Shown in pieces: positions 16,926 to 26,094 of a DNA stretch of 50,234 nt (the stretch's first letter is position 1; every line of letters starts with the position of its first letter). The notes below the pieces were generated by a model. That model saw only the letters and a program-made list of their open reading frames with translations. It did no database searches and was not told where the DNA came from. Source of the stretch: Syntrophobacterales bacterium (lineage in GTDB: Bacteria > Desulfobacterota > Syntrophia > Syntrophales > UBA5619). The position numbers were made by a program, and so were the translations under genes. The stretch spans positions 1 to 50,234 of the forward strand of contig JAHYJE010000025.1 in the NCBI GenBank assembly GCA_019429105.1, written 5' to 3'.

Positions 16926-19319
16926 ATGTCCATATCCCTTTCTAAAGAACAGCGAAGACTTCTCGAGAAGGTCACCGCCGATGCCCGCACCCTTGCAGAG
17001 TCGGCCTGCCGTGCGGCATTGGAAAACCTGGCGGTCCATGAGAAAGAATACCGTGCCCATATGAGCGTGGAGCAGCGCTTGCTTCGCAATCGACTCCGCT
17101 CGCGTGGCCGCGCTCTCGGCGATCAGCGCGACCTGCGCACCGGCATTCAAGACATGCATCATCTCGTTGAACTCGCCGCTTATGAGCACTGGCACCGCCT
17201 GCTCTTCACCCGCTTCCTTACGGAGAACAATCTCCTCATCACAGACGAGGCCAATGGCAATATCCCCGTGACTTTTGAGGAATGCGAAGAACTCGCGCCG
17301 GAACTCGGCGCACGCGATGGACACGATCTCGCCTGCCGATTCGCCAGCCTCAAACTCCCAGGCGTTTTTCGACGCGACGACCCGGCACTCGACCTCCCGA
17401 TTGCTCTCAACGACCAGGTGGAACTTCGCAAGCTCCTTGCAGCCCTTCCGTCGGAAGCATTCCGCACCGACGACGCCCTCGGCTGGACCTATCAATTCTG
17501 GCAAGCCCAGCGGAAAGAGGAGGTCAACAAGTCCGGCAAAAAGATCGGCGCTGATGAACTCTCTCCCGTCACCCAGCTATTTACCGAGGATTATATGGTG
17601 GAGTTCCTTCTCCACAACACCCTTGGTGCGTGGTGGGCTGGCAAGCTCGGGCCTATCAAGGCAAACAGTGAGGAAGAAGCAAGGGCACAGACCAAACTTG
17701 CCGCACGCGATGGCGTGCCCGCGATCTCGTGGACCTATTTGCGCTTCGTGCAGGACGAAACGACAAAGACTTGGCTTCCCGCCGCAGGCATCTTTGGCGG
17801 TTGGCCAAAATCTGCACGGCTGATTCGTCTGCTTGATCCCTGCATGGGAAGCGGCCACTTCCTGGTGTTTGCCCTGCCACTGCTCGTTCGTCTACGCCTG
17901 GAGGAAGAAAAGCTCGGCGCACAAGCGGCAGTGGTTGCGGTTCTCAAGGACAACATTCATGGCCTGGAACTTGATGAACGCTGCACCCAGATTGCTGCGT
18001 TTAATGTTGCGCTGACGGCGTGGAAACTCGCGGGCTATCAAGCCTTGCCCAGCCTTAGTTTGGCCTGCTCAGGTCTCGCTCCTATCGCCGGGGAAGCCGA
18101 ATGGGTAGCCCTCGCTGGCGAGAACGACCGCCTACGGCGCGGCATGAAGCGCCTGCATGGCCTCTTCAAAGATGCCCCTGTACTCGGTAGCCTCATCAAC
18201 CCCCGTGCGCTCGCCGGAGATCTCATCGAGGCCGAGTTCCACGAACTTGCCCCGCTGCTCACCACCGCACTCGCGTCCAGCGACAACCAAAAAGCCAAAA
18301 TTGAAAATGACGCTGTCGAACTAGCAGTCATCGCCCAAGGTCTCGCCAAAGCTGCCGAGTTGCTCGCCGGTCAATTCACCCTCGTCATCACAAACGTGCC
18401 CTACCTCGGACGAGGTAAGCAGGATGAAGTGCTCAAGGATTACTGCGAGCTTGTCTATCCAGAGGCTAAGACCGACCTCGCCACTTGTTTCGTACAGCGA
18501 TGCCTGGATTTCTGTGCAGTCGGCAGTGGTTCAATATCGCTGGTTACACCGCAGAGCTGGCTTTTTTTGGGCAGCTACAAAAAACAACGGGAGCACCTGA
18601 TCAAGACGGAAACCTGGAATCTGCTTGCGCGGTTAGGGCCGGGTGCGTTCGAGGCCATCAGCGGCGAAGTAGTGAATGCCATTCTCATCTCATTGACACA
18701 TGCAAAATCTACTACCGCCCAAATGTTGCACGGCTTGGATGCCAGTGCTCCGCGCAATGTGGAAGAAAAGGCTTTGTTGTTACGGGACTCTGCGGTAGTG
18801 GCAGTGGGGCAAGACGGACAGTTGAGGAATCCAGATACAAGGATTGTTTTCGGGGAAGAAAACTCATCAGAATTATTGGAGAAAATGGCGGAGTCTTTTC
18901 AGGGGATCAAGACCGGTGATGACAACCGTTTCAAACGATTTGTATGGGAGCATAATTCCTTCACGAGGTGGAGATTTTCCTGTGGTAGTCCTCAAAGCGG
19001 AAGTACGGTTGGTTACTCATATATCTTGGACTGGATAAATGCAGGAAAAGATTTTGCAAGGTTTCAAGGGATGAAAGCATATAATCGGAGTGGAATCTGC
19101 CTGACAAACGTTGGACGCATATCATCCTTCTTTTATTTTGGAATGCCTTTTACAAGTGAAATTACGGTAATTGTTCCCAAAAGCGGAACAAAGATACTTC
19201 CAGAATTGTACTCATTTGTTGCCGACTCTCAATTTGAAGAAGAAGTCAGGAAGGTTGATCAAAGCTTAGCCGTTTCTACTGCTGTAGTTGTAAAAATCCC
19301 CTTCGACCTTGCCCACTGA
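16926..19319 (+). CDS. pglX: BREX adenine-N6 methyltransferase PglX, cut at codon 798 by an in-frame TGA
   Basis: The ATG 16926 follows AAGGA by about 11 nt. Residues 303-311 hold the SAM-binding motif I (DPCMGSGHF). The catalytic motif IV is TNVPYLGRG near 487, the NVPY variant usual in PglX in place of NPPY. An N-terminal helical domain precedes the methyltransferase core, and the target-recognition part follows to about residue 790. PglX methylates host DNA at a 5-6 bp non-palindromic site and marks self. The frame ends at TGA 19317-19319 after PFDLAH. Sequence continues in frame with QRAAAAKYPDSLPKPHSDD, where related proteins have a tryptophan at the stop position (from memory). TGG-to-TGA is the simplest explanation. 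The shortened product keeps the catalytic motifs but loses about 325 residues. Confidence 0.9.
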   Translation: MSISLSKEQRRLLEKVTADARTLAESACRAALENLAVHEKEYRAHMSVEQRLLRNRLRSRGRALGDQRDLRTGIQDMHHLVELAAYEHWHRLLFTRFLTENNLLITDEANGNIPVTFEECEELAPELGARDGHDLACRFASLKLPGVFRRDDPALDLPIALNDQVELRKLLAALPSEAFRTDDALGWTYQFWQAQRKEEVNKSGKKIGADELSPVTQLFTEDYMVEFLLHNTLGAWWAGKLGPIKANSEEEARAQTKLAARDGVPAISWTYLRFVQDETTKTWLPAAGIFGGWPKSARLIRLLDPCMGSGHFLVFALPLLVRLRLEEEKLGAQAAVVAVLKDNIHGLELDERCTQIAAFNVALTAWKLAGYQALPSLSLACSGLAPIAGEAEWVALAGENDRLRRGMKRLHGLFKDAPVLGSLINPRALAGDLIEAEFHELAPLLTTALASSDNQKAKIENDAVELAVIAQGLAKAAELLAGQFTLVITNVPYLGRGKQDEVLKDYCELVYPEAKTDLATCFVQRCLDFCAVGSGSISLVTPQSWLFLGSYKKQREHLIKTETWNLLARLGPGAFEAISGEVVNAILISLTHAKSTTAQMLHGLDASAPRNVEEKALLLRDSAVVAVGQDGQLRNPDTRIVFGEENSSELLEKMAESFQGIKTGDDNRFKRFVWEHNSFTRWRFSCGSPQSGSTVGYSYILDWINAGKDFARFQGMKAYNRSGICLTNVGRISSFFYFGMPFTSEITVIVPKSGTKILPELYSFVADSQFEEEVRKVDQSLAVSTAVVVKIPFDLAH

Positions 19320-20297
19320 CAACGAGCCGCCGCTGCGAAATACCCCGACAGCCTGCCCAAACCGCACAGCGATGACCCGACACAGTGGCTATTCAACGGT
19401 CATCCAAAAGGCGCAGAGCAGCCCTTGCACGTCGCCGTGGCTCGCCTGCTCGGTTACCGCTGGCCGCGCCAGACCGGCAGTAGCTTTCCCGATTGTCCCG
19501 CCCTTGGCCCGGATGGGTTGGAATCCTTCACCGACGAAGACGGCATTGTCTGCCTGCCGCCACTCAACCACGAGCAACCGGCCGCTGCCCGCCTGCGTCA
19601 GCTCTTGACCGCAGCCCTCGTCTCCTTCGACGAGCGCGCCCTCATCGCCGCGGCCGGGCTGAAGGGCAGTAAATCCAAAACGCTCGAAGAGTGGCTGCGT
19701 GATGAGTTTTTCGAGCAGCACGCCAAACTCTTTCATGACCGCCCTTTTATTTGGCACATCTGGGACGGCCTAACCGACGGCTTCCACGCCTTAATCAACT
19801 ACCACAAGCTCGACCACGCCGCTCTGCAAAAGCTGGCCTACAGTTACCTGGGTAACTGGATTCAGCGGCAGTCCGATGATGCCAGAGCCGACAAACCCGG
19901 CGCCGCCGAACGTCTCGGCGCCGCCCGCGCCCTTCAGACGAAACTCGCTGCCGTCCTCGAAGGGGAGGCGCCGCTCGATATCTTCGTCCGCTGGAAGCCC
20001 CTCAAAGACCAGGCCCAAGGATGGCATCCCGACCTCAATGACGGCATCCGCCAAAACATCCGCCCTTTCCTGTTGGCAGGTGATGTCGGCAAGCGGGGAG
20101 CGGGACTGTTCCGTGCCATTCCCCTTGCGCTCAAAGACAAAGACCGGGGTACCGAGCCCACCCGCCCAACATCCGACTATCCCTGGTTCTGGTGCGAAGC
20201 TGAACCCGGAACAGATCCCATCGGTGGCAAGGAATTCGTCGGCAACCGCTGGAACAATGTTCATCTCACACTGGCCCGGAAGAAAGAGGCTAGATGA
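19320..20297 (+). pseudogene. pglX: C-terminal remainder of pglX, in frame behind the TGA
   Basis: A continuous 325-codon frame in register with pglX. It starts QRAAAAKYPDSLPKPHSDD, passes VAVARLLGYRWPRQTG (PglX C-terminal domain start) and ends with WFWCEAEPGTDPIGGKEF and NRWNNVHLTLARKKEAR. Together with the upstream part it gives about 1123 residues, a normal PglX length. A TTG at 19425 could restart translation, but no strong ribosome site precedes it. The absence of further damage over almost 1 kb argues for a recent or suppressible stop, or for a base error. Its stop overlaps the fic start (ATGA at 20294). Confidence 0.85.
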
Positions 20298-20956
20298 AAA
20301 AAACGGGACGATATGATACTACCTCACTTATTGAAGACCAATATGAACCTGGGGCGCGTGGTTACGTTCTGAAGAATTTGTTGGGGATCAAAACGAAGCG
20401 CATGATGGACGATGTGGAATCGGAGGAGCTTAAACGGGCTACGAGATGGGCAATGCGGAACTTTGACCGGGATCATGTTTTCACGGCAGACGATATTTGC
20501 ACGTTGCATCGGATCTGGCTGGAGAGCATCTACGTCTGGGCAGGACAATATCGTCAAATAATCATGAGCAAAGGCGATTTCACTTTCGCGTTCCCGGCGC
20601 AGATCCTAAGACTTATGGCGGAGTTGGAAAATAAGCTCTTGACTCGCCACACTCCCTGTCGCGCAGGCTCACTTGCGGCCTTGGCGGAGGTATTGGCAGT
20701 TGTTCATGTGGAATTGCTGCTGATCCACCCTTTTCGGGAGGGCAATGGCAGGATTGCACGGCTACTGGCCGTGGTGATGGCCCTTCAGGCCGGAATGCCG
20801 TATCTTGACTTCAGCAAGATCAAAGGAAAGAAAAAAAATGAATACTTCGCCGCAGTACGGGCAGGTATTGACCGAAATTATGATCCAATGAGCGAGATTT
20901 TTAAGGGTTTGCTTTCTTTTGCTTTGAAGGCCGCCGAACAGAGGAAGGATTCTTGA
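20294..20956 (+). CDS. Fic-domain protein (probable AMPylating toxin)
   Basis: A 220-residue protein with the canonical Fic motif HPFREGNGRIAR at 145-156, including the catalytic His145 and the phosphate-binding GNGR loop. The preceding flap region (SKGDFTFAF, 92-100) docks the target strand in this family. Fic enzymes typically transfer AMP from ATP to Tyr, Ser or Thr of targets such as DNA gyrase. No [S/T]xxxE[G/N] inhibitory helix is visible in this protein, which fits class I, where a separate antitoxin carries it. Exactly such a motif is found in the convergent small gene at 20901-21113. The start overlaps the pglX stop (ATGA), so translation depends on readers reaching the pglX end. The pglX nonsense codon would lower Fic output. 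Confidence 0.9.
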   Translation: MKKTGRYDTTSLIEDQYEPGARGYVLKNLLGIKTKRMMDDVESEELKRATRWAMRNFDRDHVFTADDICTLHRIWLESIYVWAGQYRQIIMSKGDFTFAFPAQILRLMAELENKLLTRHTPCRAGSLAALAEVLAVVHVELLLIHPFREGNGRIARLLAVVMALQAGMPYLDFSKIKGKKKNEYFAAVRAGIDRNYDPMSEIFKGLLSFALKAAEQRKDS

Positions 20957-21113
20957 CAACGAACGTCCCTGTAGCCGCAGAGGAATCTTCCATGCCTTTG
21001 CAGCGGACACCCTCGATAGCCGAAGAGGAAACCACAAATCTGATAAGAGCGGCTTCACATTTGACTGGGTCTTTCAAGTAGGGGTTGGTTTCGATCAAGG
21101 ATTTCTTTTTCAT
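20901..21113 (-). CDS. Fic antitoxin-like small protein with SSAIEG inhibitory motif
   Basis: A 70-residue minus-strand protein beginning MKKKSLIETNPYLKDPVKCE and continuing to VVSSSAIEGVR. SSAIEG (residues 30-35) fits the [S/T]xxxE[G/N] motif with which Fic antitoxins insert a glutamate into the ATP site of Fic. The rest (GMEDSSAATGTFVV, then a Lys/Arg-rich tail) is of unclear origin. Its last 56 nt overlap the end of fic tail-to-tail, which may explain the odd tail. ATG 21113 has no clear Shine-Dalgarno, but a near-perfect promoter places the transcript start at about the ATG, so a leaderless mRNA is likely. The pairing with Fic is strong by motif and location. The orientation is unusual, because class I antitoxins usually precede fic on the same strand. 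Confidence 0.75.
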   Translation of the reverse strand: MKKKSLIETNPYLKDPVKCEAALIRFVVSSSAIEGVRCKGMEDSSAATGTFVVKNPSSVRRPSKQKKANP

Positions 21114-21119
21114 GGCATT

Positions 21120-21148
21120 AGTATACAAAATAGGGAGAACTCTGTCAA
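21120..21148 (-). promoter_or_regulatory. Near-consensus sigma70 promoter of the antitoxin gene
   Basis: Read on the minus strand: TTGACA (21148-21143), a 17-nt spacer, TATACT (21125-21120). The expected transcription start, about 7 nt after the -10, falls on the ATG at 21113. It fires against the BREX/fic operon. Confidence 0.7.
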
Positions 21149-21177
21149 CGGATATGGACCAAAATTCTGATAACATT

Positions 21178-21209
21178 GGCCGCCTTGCTTGTGCTCTCTC
21201 TTGGCGGCC
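21178..21209. promoter_or_regulatory. Inverted repeat in the antitoxin/yhaO divergent region
   Basis: GGCCGCC at 21178-21184 and GGCGGCC at 21203-21209 form a perfect 7-bp dyad with an 18-nt loop, between the divergent antitoxin promoter and the nuclease gene. No T-run follows, so it is not a typical terminator. It could be an operator or a leader hairpin. Confidence 0.3.
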
Positions 21210-21281
21210 TGTTGGGGGAATGCCATGTTGGATGCCGTTCTCAAGTCAGCAGATAACCCAAACGGGTATAAGGAGTCTGCC

Positions 21282-22538
21282 ATGATACGTTTCATCCACG
21301 CTGCTGATGCCCACCTCGACAGCCCGCTTCAGGGTCTCGAGGCCCACGAAGGAGCGCCTGTTGATGTCCTCCGAGGGGCAACACGCCGGGCTTTCGAAAA
21401 TCTGGTCCAACTGGCCATCGATGAGAATGTCGACTTCCTGGTCATCGCTGGGGATCTCTACGATGGGGATTGGAAGGATTACAGCACCGGCCTATTTTTC
21501 CGGGGACAGATGGCGCGATTGCGCGATAAGGACATCCCCGTTTACCTGATCGCAGGAAACCACGATGCGGCCTCGTTGATTTCCAGAAAACTGAGCCTCC
21601 CGGATAATGTGCACACGTTCTCCACCCGGACGGTGGAATCGAAGGAAGTATCAGGACATCCCGTGGTCATCCACGGACACGGTTTCCCGAACCGGGCCGT
21701 GCCCGAAAATCTTGCTGACGGTTATCCCGCCGCTGTGCCCAACAAGTTCAACCTTGGGTTACTGCACACGAGTCTGACTGGCCGCACCGGTCATGACACC
21801 TATGCCCCGTGCTCGGAAAAGGACCTGTGCCAGAAAGGCTATGGTTACTGGGCACTCGGACATATCCACCAACCTGAGGTGATCTGCCAGGATCCCTGGA
21901 TCGTGTTCACGGGGAGCTGTCAGGGGCGGGATGCCCGGGAGACTGGGCCACACGGATGCCGATTAGTCACGGTAAATGATTCACTGGTCGTGGAGAAGGC
22001 GGAGTGGCGTGACCTTGATGTCGTTCGGTGGCAGGTCCTTGAGATCGATCTTGCAGGGGTAACAGAAGAGACGGAAGCGCTTAGTCGTGCGTCAAGAGCG
22101 ATGGCCAACGCTGTGAGTGAAGCGGAGGGGCGATTGGTCGCCGCCAGGGTTGTGTTCACAGGAGCCACGCCTCTACACGGTTCGCTTCATAGGGATGCGG
22201 ACCGCTGGCGCGCCGAATTACTGGGCCGAGCCCAAGATCAGGGAGGGGATGCCATCTGGCTCGAACGAATCAAGGTGTCAACATCCCCTGTGTATGATCT
22301 GGCAAAACTTGCGGAACGGGATGCTCTCACCAAAATCGTTTTGGAGACATTGGAACAAGCGAGGGTCGAACCTGGGCTATTTCCCTCCGAGATCAAGGAG
22401 ATGCTCGATATTTTACCGACTGAAATCCGAACCGACGTTGAATCTGACTGGTGCGAGAGCCAGCGGGCAGACGCGATGGAGGATGTGCGGGCCATTATTT
22501 TGGCTGCCTTGGGAACGAAGGGAGGTCAGGCCTCATGA
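21282..22538 (+). CDS. YhaO/SbcD/Mre11-like metallophosphoesterase nuclease
   Basis: A 418-residue calcineurin-like phosphoesterase. The metal-binding motifs are in order: DAHLD (9-13), GDLYDGD (57-63), GNHD (92-95), LHT (161-163) and GHIH (193-196), the layout of Mre11/SbcD exonucleases. A C-terminal capping region of about 200 residues follows, as in the YhaO subfamily. ATG 21282 has AAGGAG 8 nt upstream and gives the usual MIRFIHAADAHLD start. The stop overlaps the ATPase start (ATGA at 22535), so this is a coupled nuclease-ATPase pair analogous to SbcCD. It sits inside the BREX operon between pglX/fic and pglZ. By family it would cut DNA ends or hairpins. A defence role is inference from position. 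Confidence 0.88.
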   Translation: MIRFIHAADAHLDSPLQGLEAHEGAPVDVLRGATRRAFENLVQLAIDENVDFLVIAGDLYDGDWKDYSTGLFFRGQMARLRDKDIPVYLIAGNHDAASLISRKLSLPDNVHTFSTRTVESKEVSGHPVVIHGHGFPNRAVPENLADGYPAAVPNKFNLGLLHTSLTGRTGHDTYAPCSEKDLCQKGYGYWALGHIHQPEVICQDPWIVFTGSCQGRDARETGPHGCRLVTVNDSLVVEKAEWRDLDVVRWQVLEIDLAGVTEETEALSRASRAMANAVSEAEGRLVAARVVFTGATPLHGSLHRDADRWRAELLGRAQDQGGDAIWLERIKVSTSPVYDLAKLAERDALTKIVLETLEQARVEPGLFPSEIKEMLDILPTEIRTDVESDWCESQRADAMEDVRAIILAALGTKGGQAS

Positions 22539-25500
22539 GGTTTGAACGACTGCATATCCCCGCTTTCGGCCCGTTTACGAATCTGGATCTCACCTTTCCC
22601 GCGGACAGGGGTGATCTGCACGTCATTTATGGAGCCAACGAAGCAGGAAAAAGTTCTTTGCTCCGCGCTTTTCGAGATCTGCTCTTCGGCATACACGGCC
22701 AGTCGCCGGATAATTTCGTCCACGATTACAAGAAATTACGAATAAGGGGTGAGATCGTCAACCAGTCGGGGGAACGGCTTACCTTCCAACGCCGCAAGGG
22801 AAACAAGAACACCTTGCTGGACACCAATGGCAATGAATTGCCGGACAATGCTTTGATCCCGTTTCTGGGCAGCGTCGATCAGGAATACTTCTCCACGATG
22901 TTCGGCCTGGGTACGAGGGAACTCCGCGAAGGGGCGGAACAACTTCTCCAAGGCAAGGGGGATATCGGCAATGCTCTGTTCTCGGCCAGTATGGGAGGGA
23001 CCCCCATTCAACTGGTTCTCGCGACGCTGATCGAGGAAGCAGAAAGGCTCTTCAAAGGCCGTTCAACAGCCAATGTATCGATTCGCCCAGCAGTGAATGA
23101 TTACAAAGACCTCCTGCGCAAAAGCCGTGAAGCCATTGTAAACCCTGAGGCCTGGGAGAATATCGAAACAGCTTTAGCGAATGCCGGGGAGGCCAAAATC
23201 AAGCTCGAAGACGAGATTTCGGCATTTACAAAGGAACTGGAATGGATTGCCCGTTGTGAAGATGCGCTGCCTACCGTGGGGCGTTTAAGTGAGGAGATGC
23301 GGAAACTGGAAAATCTGCCTCCGATGCCTGAAGTTTCCAGTGATTTTATCGAGCGGGCGCGTGCCGCTCGTGAATCGGCAAGCGAAACCCAGGCGGAAGT
23401 TGACCGCCTAACGGCTCAGATCACCAAGCTCCAAGAGCTATTGGCAGGTTGCCAGACCTCACCGGCCCTCCTTGCCGATGCAGATGCACTAGACCGTTTA
23501 CACCAGGATCTGGGCGTTTATCGGGATCGCAAAAAAAACCTGACCGATTTGGAAACCGAAGTGGCTGGACTGGAAACGACCCTGCAGACGGGCATGCAGA
23601 ATCTGGGACTCACCGGAAGCATCCCGGAACTCGAGAAACTGCGGCTGAACACTGCCGATCGGCTCGCCTGTGAGGAAACCGCCGCGGCCCTTCAAAATGC
23701 CCAGAAGGAGCACGAGGAAAATATAAAGAAGACCGGCGATCTCAAGACGCAGATTGATACCCTGGAAACGCAGTTGCAGACCCTGCCGGAAACCGACATG
23801 ACCAAACTCCGAGACACCTTGTCCGTAGCGGCGGCAGCGACCGAAGCCAATCGCACACTTGCCTTGAGCGAATCCGAGGTGAAACGTCTTACCCTGGAGG
23901 CAAAAGAACGCCATCGGGAATTGATAGTAGCGCCAAAGGACCTGGACGCCACGGGAACTCTCGCGGTGCCGACCAAAGCAACCATCCGCAGTACCGGCGA
24001 GGAGATGGATGGGATATCCCGAGATATCAAGTCGGAGGAAGCGAAAGTTATTGACGGGACAAAGCAACTCGACTCCCTGAAAGCCGAACTTGGCCGGCTC
24101 GAACGCCGTGGAGAATTACCCACCGAGCAATCCATGCATAAAGCCAGAGAGCATCGGGATCACGGCTGGAGTCTCGTGCTGGCGGATTGGAAAGGTGACG
24201 GCTGCAAGGAAGAATTCATACCGGGAACGCCTCTGGAGGAAGCCTTTCCACAAACGATCCTCAAGGCAGACAACATTGCGGATCAGCTTCGCGAAGAGGC
24301 TGAGGCCGTAGCTCAGGCAGAGGAAAGGCGTTTCCAGATAACCCAAGTAGAAAAGCAAATTAAGGAGGCGAAAGAAAGAATTGTTGAATACCAGGATAGG
24401 TTGGAGAAATGCCAGGCCTCCTGGAAGTCATTATGGGCATGTTGTGAAATTGCACCGCAATCTCCTGCGGAAATGGAAGAATGGCGTGAAGCCTGGATTA
24501 AATTCAAAGATACCCTCCGTCAGTTGAGGGTCGCGGAAGAAGATTTCAAACGGAAAGGCGACCAAGTCCTTGAAGCGACAAAGCAACTTGCCGCGGTCCT
24601 TTCCGAACCTGAAGGAAAGGGTTATACGCTGCTTTTCGATAAGGCTCGGAGGCATGTCCAGAAGGGTGAAGAGACATCGGGGCGAAGAATCGAGCTGCTC
24701 AATCAAATCCAAGGACTGAACAGTCAATTGGAAACCTTTGAACAGAACAACGCACACTTCGCTGCGGCAGTCGAGGCTGCGACGAAAAAGTGGGATGCAC
24801 AGTGCCAACGGATCGGCATACCTAAAGACATTTCACCCAAATCCGGATTGGCACTTTTGCAGGAACGAAAAGAACTCCTCGTTAAATTCGATAGTTGGAA
24901 GAAAACCTCCACAACATTGCAGAAAACAAAGGATGCTGTGGAGCTATACGAGGAAGACGTAAAGGAAAAAGCCAGCGCCCTTGGTGCCGCGGGAGATACC
25001 ATAGAGGCTCAGGAAAATGATCTTTGGAAGAAATTGGCCAAAGCCCGCGCCGACCAAACGCGACATGAGCAATTTGTTAGCCAAATCGAAGAAGCGAAGG
25101 ATACCCTGGGAGAGAGTCAGACATCCCACAGCCAGGCGGTTCAGGCATTGGATGAGTTGATCCGGTTGGCAAAGATTGAAACGGTTGATGCACTTGAGCC
25201 ATTGCTTGCGAATCTGGAATTACGCAATCAGTCACAGAGTCAAATTGCCACATTCCGCGACACGCTAAGTGGCCTTGCGCGAGGCCAATCGGTAGACGAC
25301 TTTCTATCTCGAATTAGAGCGGAGGATGCCGAAGCACTTCCCCAGAGGAAGGCCACGATCCAGAGCCAAAAGAAAGAAAAGGAAACAGCGCTTCAGGCAG
25401 TTCGCGATACCTTGTACAACCTCAAAGGCCAAAGGCAGGCGCTTGAGGCTGCTGGAGATGCGGCGGCAAACTACCGGCAGCATGCCGAGTCATGCGCGGC

Positions 25501-26029
25501 GCGACTGAGGCAAGACGCTTCCCGTTTTGTACGCCTGTGCTTGGCAGCACATTTTCTGCAAACCCAGATCGAACGGTTCCGGAAAGAAAATCAAGGACCC
25601 TTGCTGGAGAAATCGGGTCAAGTGTTTCAAAGCATCACTCGGGGTGCATTTGGTGGGTTGGGTGCGGAATTTAATGCCGACGACACCCCTATCCTGGTGG
25701 GTTTGCACCCTGACCAGACTGCTGTTTCGATTGAAGGGATGAGTGACGGCACGAGGGATCAACTTTACTTAGCTCTTCGCCTGGCAGCCCTTGATCAATA
25801 TCTTGAGAAGCACGAGCCGATGCCCCTCATCCTCGATGATCTGTTGATTACCTGCGACAACGACAGAGCGGCGGCGATACTTCCAAAACTGGCCACACTG
25901 GCCCAGCGCACCCAGATATTTCTCTTCACCCACCACGACCATCTCGTCGAACTCTGCCGCAATACCTTAGGTGAAGGTGCTTTTCATCTTCATCAAATGA
26001 ATACTCAACCCAGTGCTATAGGGAATTGA
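22535..26029 (+). CDS. YhaN/SbcC/Rad50-like SMC-type ATPase
   Basis: A 1164-residue protein. The N-terminal ATPase lobe starts MRFERLHIPAFGPFTNLDL, with Walker A GANEAGKS at 33-40. A long alpha-helical coiled coil runs from about 190 to 1000, rich in Glu, Lys, Gln and Leu. The C-terminal lobe has the ABC signature GMSDGTRDQL near 1067 and Walker B LILDDLLI near 1097, then TQIFLFTHHDHLV. FGIHGQSPDNFVHDY after Walker A is typical of YhaN. No CxxC zinc hook is seen in the coiled coil, unlike Rad50 and unlike the second ATPase at 31882. It should form a complex with the overlapping nuclease upstream. At 1164 residues it exceeds the roughly 960 residues of B. subtilis YhaN because of the coiled coil. 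Confidence 0.88.
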   Translation: MRFERLHIPAFGPFTNLDLTFPADRGDLHVIYGANEAGKSSLLRAFRDLLFGIHGQSPDNFVHDYKKLRIRGEIVNQSGERLTFQRRKGNKNTLLDTNGNELPDNALIPFLGSVDQEYFSTMFGLGTRELREGAEQLLQGKGDIGNALFSASMGGTPIQLVLATLIEEAERLFKGRSTANVSIRPAVNDYKDLLRKSREAIVNPEAWENIETALANAGEAKIKLEDEISAFTKELEWIARCEDALPTVGRLSEEMRKLENLPPMPEVSSDFIERARAARESASETQAEVDRLTAQITKLQELLAGCQTSPALLADADALDRLHQDLGVYRDRKKNLTDLETEVAGLETTLQTGMQNLGLTGSIPELEKLRLNTADRLACEETAAALQNAQKEHEENIKKTGDLKTQIDTLETQLQTLPETDMTKLRDTLSVAAAATEANRTLALSESEVKRLTLEAKERHRELIVAPKDLDATGTLAVPTKATIRSTGEEMDGISRDIKSEEAKVIDGTKQLDSLKAELGRLERRGELPTEQSMHKAREHRDHGWSLVLADWKGDGCKEEFIPGTPLEEAFPQTILKADNIADQLREEAEAVAQAEERRFQITQVEKQIKEAKERIVEYQDRLEKCQASWKSLWACCEIAPQSPAEMEEWREAWIKFKDTLRQLRVAEEDFKRKGDQVLEATKQLAAVLSEPEGKGYTLLFDKARRHVQKGEETSGRRIELLNQIQGLNSQLETFEQNNAHFAAAVEAATKKWDAQCQRIGIPKDISPKSGLALLQERKELLVKFDSWKKTSTTLQKTKDAVELYEEDVKEKASALGAAGDTIEAQENDLWKKLAKARADQTRHEQFVSQIEEAKDTLGESQTSHSQAVQALDELIRLAKIETVDALEPLLANLELRNQSQSQIATFRDTLSGLARGQSVDDFLSRIRAEDAEALPQRKATIQSQKKEKETALQAVRDTLYNLKGQRQALEAAGDAAANYRQHAESCAARLRQDASRFVRLCLAAHFLQTQIERFRKENQGPLLEKSGQVFQSITRGAFGGLGAEFNADDTPILVGLHPDQTAVSIEGMSDGTRDQLYLALRLAALDQYLEKHEPMPLILDDLLITCDNDRAAAILPKLATLAQRTQIFLFTHHDHLVELCRNTLGEGAFHLHQMNTQPSAIGN

Positions 26030-26094
26030 CATCATGACGATACTTGAAATTGTGATAGATAAAACTTTTAAGAATCTAACAAGGAGAAGACCTT

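Noticed and set aside
19317-19319. Selenocysteine at the pglX TGA
   Set aside because: No convincing SECIS-like hairpin directly follows, PglX is not a known selenoprotein family, and the expected residue is Trp.
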